From Actinomycetota bacterium (lineage in GTDB: Bacteria; Actinomycetota; Actinomycetes; S36-B12; UBA10799): DNA of 64,000 bases. Position numbers and translations under genes: made by a program. A model generated the notes under the pieces. It was not told the origin of the DNA, ran no database searches, and was given only the letters and a program-made list of their open reading frames with translations. Shown one piece after another: positions 18,898-27,806 of this stretch (position 1 is its first letter; the number at the start of each line of letters is the position of its first letter). The DNA is taken from positions 682,001-746,000 of the forward strand of contig JACJWR010000002.1 in the NCBI GenBank assembly GCA_020637055.1, given 5' to 3'.

Positions 18898-19095
18898 TGA
18901 GCCTGCCTCATTTCCGTAGGTGGTGCGGTTGATTGGCGGACGCTGTTTGATGCCCGACGGTGGTGGTCGTGCTGTCGTGGGTAACGCTAGGTGGGACCTA
19001 CGACACGTTCCAAGTACCTGCTGTCGAGTTGTGGATGGCGCTGCAGGCGACCTTGGAGTCTGCACACAGTCGGCGGGTGACGACCCGAGGAAGCC

Positions 19096-19130
19096 AAGTG
19101 TTCGAGAGAGTCGGAATCGCTCGAACACTT
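19096..19130 (-). promoter_or_regulatory. 5'-terminal hairpin of the recA transcript
   Basis: Perfect 11-base inverted repeat: AAGTGTTCGAG (19096-19106) and CTCGAACACTT (19120-19130), 13-base loop. The transcription start predicted from the -10 box falls at about 19128, so the mRNA would begin with this stem. It may stabilise the RNA or bind a regulator as DNA. Confidence 0.5.
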
Positions 19131-19133
19131 CCA

Positions 19134-19162
19134 ACAATAGGCGAACAGCTGTTCGATGTCAT
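19134..19162 (-). promoter_or_regulatory. recA promoter
   Basis: On the minus strand: -35 ATGACA (19157-19162, five of six to consensus), a 17-base spacer, -10 TATTGT (19134-19139). The SOS box fills most of the spacer, the classic LexA-blocked arrangement. Confidence 0.7.
19142..19155. promoter_or_regulatory. SOS box (LexA operator) of recA
   Basis: CGAACAGCTGTTCG is a perfect palindrome and an exact match to CGAAC-N4-GTTCG, placed between -35 and -10. Confidence 0.9.
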
Positions 19163-19207
19163 CTACCGAACGCGCTGTTGCTGCGCGTGTCGGATCTCCT
19201 CACCGGG

Positions 19208-19402
19208 TCAGCGCTCCCGCGCGGGCAACTGCAGGTTGCGCCATACCGCCCGCCACACCACGGCAGCGTCCTCGCCGTCGGCCAACGCCGTCGCCACCGT
19301 GCGTCCATGAAGCTCGGCCAGAACGTGGGAATCGGCCCAGTAGCGGCTATAGCGCGGTCCTAGCGCGCCATCCATCCGCTCCCAGAATTCGGTCAGTCGC
19401 AC
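19208..19402 (-). CDS. DUF3046 family protein
   Basis: 64 residues beginning VRLTEFWERMDGALGP and ending QLPARER, both typical of DUF3046, a short actinobacterial family encoded next to recA. The GTG start gives the usual family N-terminus (M-RLTEFW); the longer frame to 19552 is not needed. No function is known. It lies upstream of recA on the same strand but is separated from it by the recA promoter, so it is probably a separate unit. Confidence 0.85.
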   Translation of the reverse strand: MRLTEFWERMDGALGPRYSRYWADSHVLAELHGRTVATALADGEDAAVVWRAVWRNLQLPARER

Positions 19403-19489
19403 CGGACCATCCAACCACGGCGCCCAACCGAGCATTCGGGCTTGGAGCCGGTTTTGCCGCCGGTCGGAGTGTGTGTGCAGGATTGGGCC

Positions 19490-22400
19490 ATGCGAGGTGC
19501 GGATTCCCGGGGTGCCATGCGTGAGGCGCTGCAGTCCGGCGCCCTCGAACACTTCTCAGCCCCGGCGCGCTCATGGTTCGGACGCTCCTTCCAAGCGCCC
19601 ACCCCCGCACAGGAAGCCGCGTGGAGCAGCATCCGTTCCGGCGATTCGACTTTGGTGGTGGCCCCGACGGGCTCCGGGAAGACACTCGCAGCCTTCTTCT
19701 GGGCGCTCGACGTGTTGGCCGCCAGGCCGGTCGAAGCGGAACCACCCAAGAGCAGCACCGTGTTGTACGTGTCCCCGCTGAAGGCGCTCGCCGTGGACGT
19801 CGAACGCAACCTCCGTGCGCCTCTGACCGGTCTGCGCCAGGAGATGGCACGTGCCGGTCTGGCCGATCCGAACATCACCGTTGCGGTCCGCTCCGGCGAT
19901 ACCCCTGCCGCCGAACGCCGACGCCAGGCACGGACGCCGCCCGACATTCTGATCACCACTCCGGAATCGCTCTACCTGTTGTTGACGTCAGCCGCCCGGG
20001 ACGGACTGCGCGGTGTCCGCACCGTGATCATCGATGAGATCCACTCCGTCGCCGGATCCAAGCGCGGGGCTCATCTCGCGCTCTCACTGGAGCGACTGGA
20101 GGCCCTCACGCAAGCCCCGGTGCAACGCATCGGGCTGTCCGCCACCGTTCGCCCGGCCGCTGAGGTCGCCCGCTTCCTCGGCGGTGGACGGCCGGTGGCC
20201 GTCATTGAACCCGGCAGTGACAAGGAGATCGACGTTCGGATCGAGGTTCCGGTCGAAGACATGGCCGATCTCGGCGGCAGCACCGCGATCGAAACGTTCG
20301 AAGGTTCCGCGGCGGCGGAGGCCCCCGGGAACTCGATCTGGCCGCATGTCGAGCAACGGGTGCTCGATCTGATCACCGCCCACACGGCGACGCTGGTGTT
20401 CGTCAATTCCCGCCGGCTGGCCGAACGCCTCACCAGCCGTCTCAACGAACTCGCCCTGGAACGTGAAGCGGAGCCGCCGCCAGACCAGCCACAGGTCGAG
20501 TACCTCCCTGACTTCACCTCCGACGGTTCCCACCGAAACCCGCCGGTGGTAGCTCGGGCGCACCACGGCTCGGTCAGCAAGGAGCAGCGGGCCAGCATCG
20601 AAGAAGATCTCAAGTCTGGGCGGCTGCCTGCTGTGGTGGCCACGAGCAGCCTTGAGTTGGGCATCGACATGGGTGCGGTCGATTTGGTGATCCAGGTCGA
20701 AGCACCCCCATCGGCAGCAGCCGGCCTGCAGCGCATCGGACGGGCCGGCCATCAGGTGGGTGCGGTGAGCCGGGGATCGATCCTCCCCAAGTACCGCGCC
20801 GACCTGATGGCGGCCACGGTCGTCGCCCGGCTCATGCGGCAACGCCGCATAGAGGCGCTGCGGGTTCCGGAGAACCCGCTCGACGTGTTGGCCCAGCAAG
20901 TCGTGGCCGCGGTGGCGGTAGACGACTGGCACGTCGATGAGTTATTCGACCTCGTGCGGAAGGCGGCTCCCTACGCCCGGCTGCCGGAGTCCGCTTGGAT
21001 CGCGACCCTGGACATGCTCAGCGGCAAGTACCCGGCCGACAACTTCGCCGACCTGCGCCCCAAACTCGTCTGGGATCGGGTGTCCGGCATGCTCACCGCC
21101 CGCCCCGGAGCCCAACGACTCGCCGTCACGTCCGGCGGGACTATCCCGGACCGTGGATTGTTCAGCGTGCATCTGGTGGGTGAGAAGAGTTCCAGACTGG
21201 GTGAACTCGACGAGGAGATGGTCTACGAGTCCAGGGTCGGGGATGTGTTCGCGCTGGGTGCCAACAGTTGGCGGATCGAGGACATCACCCACGACCGGGT
21301 GGTGGTATCCCCCGCCCCCGGCCAACCGGGAAAGATGCCCTTCTGGCACGGAGATGCGCTGGGCCGCAGCCTCGAACTCGGCCGACAGATCGGCGACTCG
21401 GTGCGAACACTGTCCAGCCTTTCCCCCGAGGAAGCCACGGCGACGCTGGTCGAGGATGGCCTCGATGAGAATGCGGTCACCAACCTGCTCGCCTACCTGG
21501 CTGAGCAAGAGCAGGCGACCGGCCGGGTACCGAGTGATCGCACGATCGTCGTCGAACGATTCCGCGACGAACTCGGCGATTGGCAAGTGGCGCTTCTTTC
21601 GCCGCTCGGCGCCCGCGTGCACGCTCCGTGGGCCCTCGCGATCGGAGCGCGGCTGCGACTGTCCACCGGAATCGACGTGCAAGTGATGCACGCCGACGAC
21701 GGCATCGTGCTGCGGATTCCGGACTCCGCGGCCGAAGACATCTGGTCCCAGGTCCGCGAGGCGATCCTCATTGATCCCGACGAGATCGCCGACCTGGTGA
21801 CCTCCGAGATCGGCGGCAGTGCGTTGTTCGGCGCCAGGTTCCGCGAATGTGCCGCCCGGGCGTTGCTGCTGCCGAAGCGGGATCCCGGTCGCCGGGCTCC
21901 GCTGTGGCAACAGCGGCAGCGCAGCTCCCAACTGCTGTCAGTGGCAGCTGCCCATCCGACCTTCCCGATCGTGTTGGAGGCCGTGCGCGAGTGCGTCTCT
22001 GACGTCTACGACGTCCCGGGACTGCGCGAGGTGCTCGCCTCGTTGCACAACGGCGCCACCAGGCTCCACGAGGTGGTGTCGGACCAACCCAGTCCCTTCG
22101 CGCGAGCGCTGCTGTTCGGCTACGTCGCCGCCTTCATGTACGAGGGCGATTCGCCGCTGGCCGAGCGCAAGGCGGCCGCACTGACCCTCGACGTGAACCT
22201 GCTGGCGGATCTGCTCGGCACCACGGAGTTGCGGGACCTTCTCGACGCCGAGGCGGTAGCGGAGATCGAGGCCGAGGTCGGCTGGCTCGACCCCGACCGG
22301 ACTTTGCGCGATTCCGAAGACCTCGCCGATGCCCTCCGTGTGCTTGGCCCGTTGAGCGACGACGACATCCGCCGCCGCGGCGGCGATCCGCAATGGGCAT

Positions 22401-24097
22401 CGGCGCTAGTCGGCACCAGACGGGCGTTGCGAGTGTCGATGGGGGTCGAACGCACCGCCGCGATCGAGGACGCCGGTCGGTTGCGACACGCCCTCGGCGT
22501 GCCCCTGCCCGTCGGCATTCCGCTGGCCTTCACCGAACCCACACCCGACCCGCTCGGCGACCTCGTGGCCAGGTATGCCCGAACGCACGGCCCCTTCAGC
22601 GCCGCGGAGGTCGCAACCCACTTCGGTATCGGCTCGGCGGTGGCCACCGGTGCTCTCGCCCGGCTGGCGGACACTGGCACTGTCCTCTCCGGCGAGTTCC
22701 GCCCCGGGCGTAGCGGATCGGAGTGGTGTGACGCGGAGGTGCTTCGACGGATCCGCCGGCGCAGCATCGCGAAACTCCGCTCCCAGGCCGAACCGGTTCC
22801 CGCGCGCACCTACGCCGATTTCCTCGCCGAATGGCACGGAATCGGCGGCAAAGATCGGGGGGTCGACGCCGTACTCCGGGCGGTCGAGCAGTTGGCCGGG
22901 GTGCCACTGCCGGCGAGTGCGTTGGAGACCCAGATCCTGCCCAACCGGGTGCGCGACTACGCGCCCGGGATGCTGGACGAGTTGACCGCCGCGGGCGAGG
23001 TGACCTGGTGCGGCGCGGGATCGCTGCCGGGCGGGGATGGGTGGTTGATGCTGGCAGCCGACCACGCCGACATCCTCCTGGGCGAACCCGAGCAGGTCGA
23101 AGGGTTCCACGTTGAGCAGTTGCTCGCCGCGTTGGGCGACGGCGGTGGCTGGTTCTATCCGCAATTGCTCGAGCGGATCTCGGCGACAGCGCCGGAAGGT
23201 TTCGACCCAGCCGGGCTGCCGGAGGCACTCGAGGAGCTGCTGTGGGCTGGGTGGCTGACGAACGACACCCTCGCGCCGGTCCGGGCACGTGTGGACCGGA
23301 AGGGGAGGCGTCGATCGCGGGGCAGGCGCCGAACGGGCCGTGTACGCACGTTCCCAACACGGTCGGCTGTGGGCAACCTGCGCCGGCCCGAAGCGGCACG
23401 GGTACCTCCCACGCTTGCCGGTCGCTGGTCGGCCGTCCGTCGTAGCACCATGGACCCCACCGCCCGGGCAGTCGCATTGGCGCCCTGGCTGCTCGAGCGA
23501 CACGCGGTCGTCACCCGCGGGTCCATGTCGATCGAGCGCTACCAGGGGGGATTCGCGGCGGCCTACAAAGTGCTACGGGCCATGGAGGATCGGGGCAACT
23601 GCATTCGGACCCACGCGATCGAAGGCCTCGGTGCCGCGCAGTTCACCACCGCCGCCGTGGTCGATCGGCTCCGGGCGGCGGCCGACCAGGAACGCCGTGC
23701 GACGGAGGCCGGCAGCGCGCCGACGACCGCCGTGCTGTTGGCCGCCACCGACCCCGCTCAGCCCTACGGCGCAGCCTTGCCGTGGCCGGTCCGCAACCCC
23801 GGCGATGGTGGACATCGACCGGGTCGCAAGGCGGGCGCCGTCGTGGTGTTATCCCGGGGAGAACTCGTGCTCTACCTGGAACGCGGCGGACGCACCATGC
23901 TGACCTGGACCGACGACGCCGGGGTGCTGGAGTCAGCCGCCACGGCACTCGCCCGTGCGGTTCGTGATGGACTGCTCGGCGATCTCACCGTGCAGCGCAG
24001 CGACGGCGACTCAGCGCTGACGAGCCCTGCCGCACAGATCTTCGGTCAGGCCGGTTTCGCGCTCACCCCCACCGGCCTACGTATGCGCGCCGGCTAG
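19490..24097 (+). CDS. lhr: Lhr-type ATP-dependent helicase, full-length
   Basis: About 1535 residues. Superfamily 2 3'-5' helicase of the long Lhr family, implicated in repair of DNA damage in mycobacteria. PTGSGKT at 59-65, DEIHSVAGSKRGAHL near 182, GLSATVRP, TSSLELGIDMG and the motif VI block QRIGRAGHQ make up the Lhr core. About 600 further residues form the Lhr C-terminal domain, interrupted near residue 1270 by a basic linker (RKGRRRSRGRRRTGR). The ATG at 19490 has CAGGA eight bases upstream; a TTG at 19442 is possible. It is followed after 16 bases by nei, suggesting a helicase-glycosylase operon. Confidence 0.93.
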   Translation: MRGADSRGAMREALQSGALEHFSAPARSWFGRSFQAPTPAQEAAWSSIRSGDSTLVVAPTGSGKTLAAFFWALDVLAARPVEAEPPKSSTVLYVSPLKALAVDVERNLRAPLTGLRQEMARAGLADPNITVAVRSGDTPAAERRRQARTPPDILITTPESLYLLLTSAARDGLRGVRTVIIDEIHSVAGSKRGAHLALSLERLEALTQAPVQRIGLSATVRPAAEVARFLGGGRPVAVIEPGSDKEIDVRIEVPVEDMADLGGSTAIETFEGSAAAEAPGNSIWPHVEQRVLDLITAHTATLVFVNSRRLAERLTSRLNELALEREAEPPPDQPQVEYLPDFTSDGSHRNPPVVARAHHGSVSKEQRASIEEDLKSGRLPAVVATSSLELGIDMGAVDLVIQVEAPPSAAAGLQRIGRAGHQVGAVSRGSILPKYRADLMAATVVARLMRQRRIEALRVPENPLDVLAQQVVAAVAVDDWHVDELFDLVRKAAPYARLPESAWIATLDMLSGKYPADNFADLRPKLVWDRVSGMLTARPGAQRLAVTSGGTIPDRGLFSVHLVGEKSSRLGELDEEMVYESRVGDVFALGANSWRIEDITHDRVVVSPAPGQPGKMPFWHGDALGRSLELGRQIGDSVRTLSSLSPEEATATLVEDGLDENAVTNLLAYLAEQEQATGRVPSDRTIVVERFRDELGDWQVALLSPLGARVHAPWALAIGARLRLSTGIDVQVMHADDGIVLRIPDSAAEDIWSQVREAILIDPDEIADLVTSEIGGSALFGARFRECAARALLLPKRDPGRRAPLWQQRQRSSQLLSVAAAHPTFPIVLEAVRECVSDVYDVPGLREVLASLHNGATRLHEVVSDQPSPFARALLFGYVAAFMYEGDSPLAERKAAALTLDVNLLADLLGTTELRDLLDAEAVAEIEAEVGWLDPDRTLRDSEDLADALRVLGPLSDDDIRRRGGDPQWASALVGTRRALRVSMGVERTAAIEDAGRLRHALGVPLPVGIPLAFTEPTPDPLGDLVARYARTHGPFSAAEVATHFGIGSAVATGALARLADTGTVLSGEFRPGRSGSEWCDAEVLRRIRRRSIAKLRSQAEPVPARTYADFLAEWHGIGGKDRGVDAVLRAVEQLAGVPLPASALETQILPNRVRDYAPGMLDELTAAGEVTWCGAGSLPGGDGWLMLAADHADILLGEPEQVEGFHVEQLLAALGDGGGWFYPQLLERISATAPEGFDPAGLPEALEELLWAGWLTNDTLAPVRARVDRKGRRRSRGRRRTGRVRTFPTRSAVGNLRRPEAARVPPTLAGRWSAVRRSTMDPTARAVALAPWLLERHAVVTRGSMSIERYQGGFAAAYKVLRAMEDRGNCIRTHAIEGLGAAQFTTAAVVDRLRAAADQERRATEAGSAPTTAVLLAATDPAQPYGAALPWPVRNPGDGGHRPGRKAGAVVVLSRGELVLYLERGGRTMLTWTDDAGVLESAATALARAVRDGLLGDLTVQRSDGDSALTSPAAQIFGQAGFALTPTGLRMRAG

Positions 24098-24113
24098 TCG
24101 GAGTGGAGCGACG

Positions 24114-24920
24114 ATGCCAGAGGGAGACACCGTATGGCTGGTGGCGGAGCGGCTCAACGCCAGACTGCGGGAATCGATTCTCAGCGAGACCGACTTCCGA
24201 GTGCCGGCATTGGCAACGGTCAACTTGGCCGGGTCCCGGGTCACGCAGGTGAGCAGCTACGGCAAGCACCTTCTGATCGCGACCGAAGGGGCTGCCACGG
24301 GTGCGCAGACCGTCCACTCGCACTTGAAGATGGAAGGGGCCTGGCACCTCTACCCTCCTGAAGCCCGCTGGCGCGGCGGCCCCTGGCACCAAATCCGTGC
24401 GGTGCTCCGCACCGCCGACACAGTGGCGGTCGGCTATCGACTCGCCGGACTGGAGATCGCACCCACCTCCCAGGCTCGGCAGAGGTTCCTCGCCCACCTC
24501 GGCCCAGACATTCTGGATCCGGAGTTCGACCCCGACGTCGCCTGGCGCCGCGTGGCTGCGGAGACCGAGCGCGGAATCGCCGAGGTGCTGCTCGACCAAC
24601 GGGTCCTCGCCGGTTTGGGCATGAACTATGTGGCCGAGGTGTGCTTTCTCAGCGGCGTCCATCCGAAAGCCACAGTCGACACGGTGGACGCACGGGCCGT
24701 CGTGTCGCTGGCCGCACGAATGATCCTCGCCAACCGTGGCCGCGCCGCCCGCACCACCACAGGATCGAGTCGAAGGGGCAGCAGTTCCTGGGTCCACGGC
24801 CGCAGGACCTGCTTGCGCTGCGATACCCGCATTGAGTTCGACGTCGTCGGCGCGCCAGCCGCGAGCAGGCGCATCCCCTGGTGTCCGACCTGCCAGCGGG
24901 ATTTCCGCGACCGGGAATAG
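24114..24920 (+). CDS. nei: Fpg/Nei-family DNA glycosylase (endonuclease VIII type)
   Basis: 268 residues. Removes oxidised bases and nicks the DNA at the resulting site. The N-terminus MPEGDTVW has the catalytic Pro-Glu after Met removal; the T instead of L at that block points to Nei rather than Fpg (MPELPE). HSHLKMEGAW, the helix-two-turn-helix (QRVLAGLGMNYVAE) and a C-terminal zinc finger (CLRC, then CPTC) are complete. GGAG lies ten bases before the ATG. Immediately downstream of lhr and probably co-transcribed. Confidence 0.94.
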   Translation: MPEGDTVWLVAERLNARLRESILSETDFRVPALATVNLAGSRVTQVSSYGKHLLIATEGAATGAQTVHSHLKMEGAWHLYPPEARWRGGPWHQIRAVLRTADTVAVGYRLAGLEIAPTSQARQRFLAHLGPDILDPEFDPDVAWRRVAAETERGIAEVLLDQRVLAGLGMNYVAEVCFLSGVHPKATVDTVDARAVVSLAARMILANRGRAARTTTGSSRRGSSSWVHGRRTCLRCDTRIEFDVVGAPAASRRIPWCPTCQRDFRDRE

Positions 24921-24921
24921 G

Positions 24922-24944
24922 GCTTCAACCCCGGGGGTTGTGCC
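24922..24944. terminator. Hairpin after nei
   Basis: CAACCCC (24926-24932) and GGGGTTG (24934-24940) pair around one G, extended by flanking GGC and GCC, immediately after the nei stop. The central loop is very short, so it may work as a terminator after slippage, or as an operator for clgR. Confidence 0.4.
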
Positions 24945-24950
24945 CAAGGA

Positions 24951-24965
24951 TGCGTACCGGACGCA
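24951..24965. promoter_or_regulatory. Candidate clgR operator
   Basis: Perfect inverted repeat TGCGT-ACCGG-ACGCA, ending six bases before a -10-like TATTCT (24972-24977), so it would overlap the -35 region. ClgR controls its own gene in other actinobacteria, which makes this a reasonable autoregulatory site. Confidence 0.4.
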
Positions 24966-25002
24966 GACGCGTATTCTGAAGCCCTGGGAAAGGAGGATGG
25001 CC

Positions 25003-25263
25003 ATGGTAGTGCTCCGCTCGATCATCGGAGACGAGTTGCGCTCCCGCCGCCTGGTCCAGGGTCGAACCCTGCGCGACGTCAGCGGTGCCGCCCGGGTATC
25101 CCTCGGCTACCTCAGCGAAGTGGAACGGGGTCAGAAGGAAGCCTCCAGCGAGTTGCTGGCGGCCATCTGCGGAGCGCTTGACGTTTCCCTGTCCGATGTG
25201 CTCCGATCCGTCAGCGACAAGATGGCCCGCGACGAACAACTCCCCCGCACCCCCGTCGCATAG
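25003..25263 (+). CDS. clgR: XRE-type transcriptional regulator ClgR
   Basis: 86 residues. Small helix-turn-helix activator of clp protease and stress genes in Corynebacterium, Streptomyces and Mycobacterium (Rv2745c). The HTH reads QGRTLRDVSGAARVSLGYLSEVERGQKE, nearly the family signature. Two ATGs are available: 24997 sits directly on the AAAGGAGG ribosome-binding site, so 25003, six bases further, is chosen. The position beside pgsA/cinA/rimO/ftsK is the same as in M. tuberculosis. It converges on cinA across 20 bases. Confidence 0.9.
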   Translation: MVVLRSIIGDELRSRRLVQGRTLRDVSGAARVSLGYLSEVERGQKEASSELLAAICGALDVSLSDVLRSVSDKMARDEQLPRTPVA

Positions 25264-25283
25264 CCCCTCGAGATCCGCGTCGC

Positions 25284-25778
25284 TCACTCACCCAGTTCGT
25301 CGGCGAGCAGGTCGAGTGCCTGTCGCACTGCAGCGACTCTCACCTGCTGCCTGGTTCCGGCCACATGGGTCGCCGAAACCCGTGTGCGCCGCGATGTCGC
25401 AAGAGCCACATAGATGGTCCCGGGCGGCTTGCCGTCCTGCGACTCCGGGCCGGCTACGCCAGTGGTTGCCAGTGCCACGGTCGACCGTAGCAATTGCCGG
25501 ACACCAACCGCCATGGCCACCGCCACCTCCGGATCGGGCGCGCCGACCCGGGCCAGCAGATCGGCAGATACCCCGAGCACCTCGGCTTTGATTCGAGTCG
25601 CGTAGCTGACCACCCCGCCGACGAAAACGGCCGAAGCCCCGGGCACCGACACGAAGGCGTCCGCGAGCAGGCCGCCGGTCAGGGATTCGGCGACCGCAAG
25701 TGTCTCACCGCCCTCGGCCATCCGCGCCACGAGTTCAGCGGCCTCTCCCGGCGACCGACCCTCGTCGAGATCGCTCAT
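25284..25778 (-). CDS. CinA C-terminal domain protein (nicotinamide-nucleotide amidohydrolase PncC type)
   Basis: 164 residues, a stand-alone CinA-C domain. Family members deamidate NMN in pyridine nucleotide recycling. Conserved blocks are LAVAESLTGGLLADAF, SYATRIKAEVLGV and TTGVAGPESQDGKPPGTIYVA. The ATG overlaps the pgsA stop (ATGA), so translation is coupled. The frame extends upstream to 25949 only as the pgsA shadow. The molybdopterin-binding N-terminal half of full CinA is absent, as is usual at this locus. Confidence 0.9.
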   Translation of the reverse strand: MSDLDEGRSPGEAAELVARMAEGGETLAVAESLTGGLLADAFVSVPGASAVFVGGVVSYATRIKAEVLGVSADLLARVGAPDPEVAVAMAVGVRQLLRSTVALATTGVAGPESQDGKPPGTIYVALATSRRTRVSATHVAGTRQQVRVAAVRQALDLLADELGE

Positions 25779-26377
25779 TCCTGGGCCCCCTGGCGACGCA
25801 GGGCCACTGCGCGGAACGCATAGTCGACACCAGTGACCAACGTCAGCACCACTGCGATCCCCATCACCACCTGGGCGACCACGACGGCTGCGCCGGACAG
25901 CGGCAGCAGGAATAGCACGATGGCGAGGATCTGTGTCGCCGTCTTCCACTTGCCGCCCCGGCTCGCGGCCATGACCCCCTCACGGATCACCCAGAACCGC
26001 ATGAGCGTCACAGCCAACTCGCGGCCGAGGATGATCACCGTGACCCACCAGGGAAGTTCCCCGAGGATGCTCAAGCCGACCAACGCGACGCCGGTGAGAA
26101 GCTTGTCGGCGATCGGATCAGCCACCTTGCCGAAGGTGGTGACGAGGTTCTTCTTGCGTGCGATGTAGCCATCGACGTAGTCGGTGAGCGAAGCGACGAT
26201 GAAGATCAAGGTGGCGATGATCCGTGCCGTCGGATTGCTGCCGTCATCCCACAGCAGTGCGATTCCGAACGGCACCACGAGGATCAGGCGCAACGTCGTC
26301 AGCGCGTTGGGAAGATTGATCCACCCGGAATCGCTGAGTGGATGGGCCATGGCGTCCAGCCGGCGCACCGGATTCAC
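25775..26377 (-). CDS. pgsA: CDP-diacylglycerol-glycerol-3-phosphate 3-phosphatidyltransferase
   Basis: 200 residues, integral membrane enzyme making phosphatidylglycerol phosphate, first committed step to phosphatidylglycerol and cardiolipin. The CDP-alcohol phosphotransferase signature is present in DYVDGYIARKKNLVTTFGKV followed by ADPIADK. Four or five membrane segments follow. The GTG start overlaps the rimO stop (GTGA) and the 3' end overlaps cinA (ATGA), so rimO-pgsA-cinA are one unit. Specificity for glycerol-3-phosphate is taken from family similarity and position. Confidence 0.9.
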   Translation of the reverse strand: MNPVRRLDAMAHPLSDSGWINLPNALTTLRLILVVPFGIALLWDDGSNPTARIIATLIFIVASLTDYVDGYIARKKNLVTTFGKVADPIADKLLTGVALVGLSILGELPWWVTVIILGRELAVTLMRFWVIREGVMAASRGGKWKTATQILAIVLFLLPLSGAAVVVAQVVMGIAVVLTLVTGVDYAFRAVALRRQGAQE

Positions 26378-27765
26378 GTGGCCGCCAACCGGGCGATCAG
26401 ATCCACTCCGTCGGTCGCGACGATGGTCACGTCCACCACCTCGCCGACGGCCAGTTGCGCCGGTGCGTCGGGTAGCAGCGTCGAGGCGTCTTCGGGGCCT
26501 TGATGCTCGCAGCGGCCTTCGACCAGTCGACCCTGCCGGCCCTCCACGAGCAGGCGTCCTGGCCGGCCGACTCTCGCCTCCGCACGCTGTTCCATCACGG
26601 CTTCGGCCACCCGAGAGATGGTTGCCAATCGCTCCTCGACAATGTGCGCCGGGACATGATCGGGCAGATCCACCGCCTCGGTGCCATCTTCGTCGGAGTA
26701 GCCGAACACCCCTATCGCATCGAGCTCAGCGGCGATCAGGAACTCCTCCAAGATCGCTACGTCCGCTTCGGTTTCGCCAGGGAACCCCACGATGAAATTC
26801 GATCTGATGCCGGCGTCGGGTGCCAAGTCGCGAATGTGATCGATGAGGGTGAGGAATGAGTCGGCGTCCCCGAATCTGCGCATGCGCCGCAGCACTGGAC
26901 CTGACGCGTGCTGGAAACTGAGGTCGAAGTAGCGCGCAACCGAGGGGGTGGTGGCCAGCGCCGCCACCAGACTGGGCCGGACCTCGGCCGGTTGCAGGTA
27001 GGACACACGGATCCACTCGAGGCCAGGTATCTCCCCCAACTGCGGAAGCAAGGTGTCGAGGAGTCGGATATCGCCGAGGTCCTTGCCGTACGACGTCGAG
27101 TTCTCCGACACCAGCACGACCTCTTTCACTCCTTGGTCGACGAGTTCGGCCACTTCGGAGAAGACATCGGTCGGCCGACGGGAGACGAACGCCCCTCGGA
27201 ATCTGGGGATGGCACAGAATGAACATCGACGATCGCAACCGGAGGCGAGTTTGACCGGTTGGCTCGGGCCGGCGTGCAGCAACCGGCGGGCGGTGGAGTT
27301 CGAATGTCCGGGCGTGTGGTCCCCAGATCGTTCCACCGGTGCCAGGGGGAGCATCAACCGTCGATCAGTCGGCCGATGGGCCTCGTGGGAAACCCCGTGA
27401 TACGCGTCCCGAAGACGGCTCGAGATTTCGGAGTAGTCGTCGAAACCCAGCACGGTCGCTTCCGGCAGTTCGTGCGCCAGTTCCGATCCGTAGCGCTCCG
27501 CCAGGCACCCGACCGCCACCACCGGCCGACCGGTGGCCCCCGCAGCGAGAAGCGTCTCGATGCTGTCCCGTTTCGCCTGCTCGATGAATCCGCACGTGTT
27601 CACCATGATCACGTCGGCGTCCTCGGCGTCTGCCACCAGTCGCCACCCGTCCGAATCGAGTCGGGCGGCCAACTCCTCGGAGTCGACCTCGTTGCGCGCG
27701 CATCCCAGGGTCACCACATTCACCTTGGTGGCATCGGATTGGGACTGGCCCGTCGCGGCGCTCAT
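26374..27765 (-). CDS. rimO: Ribosomal protein S12 methylthiotransferase RimO
   Basis: 463 residues. Radical-SAM enzyme modifying the conserved Asp of ribosomal protein S12. TLGCARNEVDSEEL, NTCGFIEQAK and GCLAERYG carry the first cluster Cys, and CDRRCSFCAIPRFRG is the radical-SAM triad. The N-terminal GCARNEVDS block separates it from MiaB (GCQMNVHDS). A TRAM domain ends the protein. TAGAGT (27772-27777) ends six bases before the ATG, so it is predicted leaderless and heads the rimO-pgsA-cinA operon. Confidence 0.95.
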   Translation of the reverse strand: MSAATGQSQSDATKVNVVTLGCARNEVDSEELAARLDSDGWRLVADAEDADVIMVNTCGFIEQAKRDSIETLLAAGATGRPVVAVGCLAERYGSELAHELPEATVLGFDDYSEISSRLRDAYHGVSHEAHRPTDRRLMLPLAPVERSGDHTPGHSNSTARRLLHAGPSQPVKLASGCDRRCSFCAIPRFRGAFVSRRPTDVFSEVAELVDQGVKEVVLVSENSTSYGKDLGDIRLLDTLLPQLGEIPGLEWIRVSYLQPAEVRPSLVAALATTPSVARYFDLSFQHASGPVLRRMRRFGDADSFLTLIDHIRDLAPDAGIRSNFIVGFPGETEADVAILEEFLIAAELDAIGVFGYSDEDGTEAVDLPDHVPAHIVEERLATISRVAEAVMEQRAEARVGRPGRLLVEGRQGRLVEGRCEHQGPEDASTLLPDAPAQLAVGEVVDVTIVATDGVDLIARLAAT

Positions 27766-27771
27766 GTCGCG

Positions 27772-27777
27772 ACTCTA
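27772..27777 (-). promoter_or_regulatory. -10 TAGAGT, leaderless promoter of rimO
   Basis: Ends six bases before the ATG at 27765, with no Shine-Dalgarno sequence between. Confidence 0.5.
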
Positions 27778-27806
27778 GAGTGCGATGGGACCGCATGGTC
27801 CATCGG

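Larger units (their letters stand above)
18898..19207. other. Non-coding gap holding recA promoter and leader
   Basis: 310 bases between recA and the DUF3046 gene. From right to left: about 45 bases after DUF3046, the recA promoter and SOS box (19134-19162), an 11-bp hairpin (19096-19130), then about 200 bases of leader with no other structure I can identify. A minus-strand frame is open across it in phase with recA but has no ribosome-binding site. Confidence 0.6.

Noticed and set aside
18898..19137. 80-codon N-terminal extension of recA in frame
   Set aside because: It lies downstream of the SOS promoter, starts at a TTG with no ribosome-binding site and overlaps the hairpin. RecA family proteins start at MASSN-like sequence.
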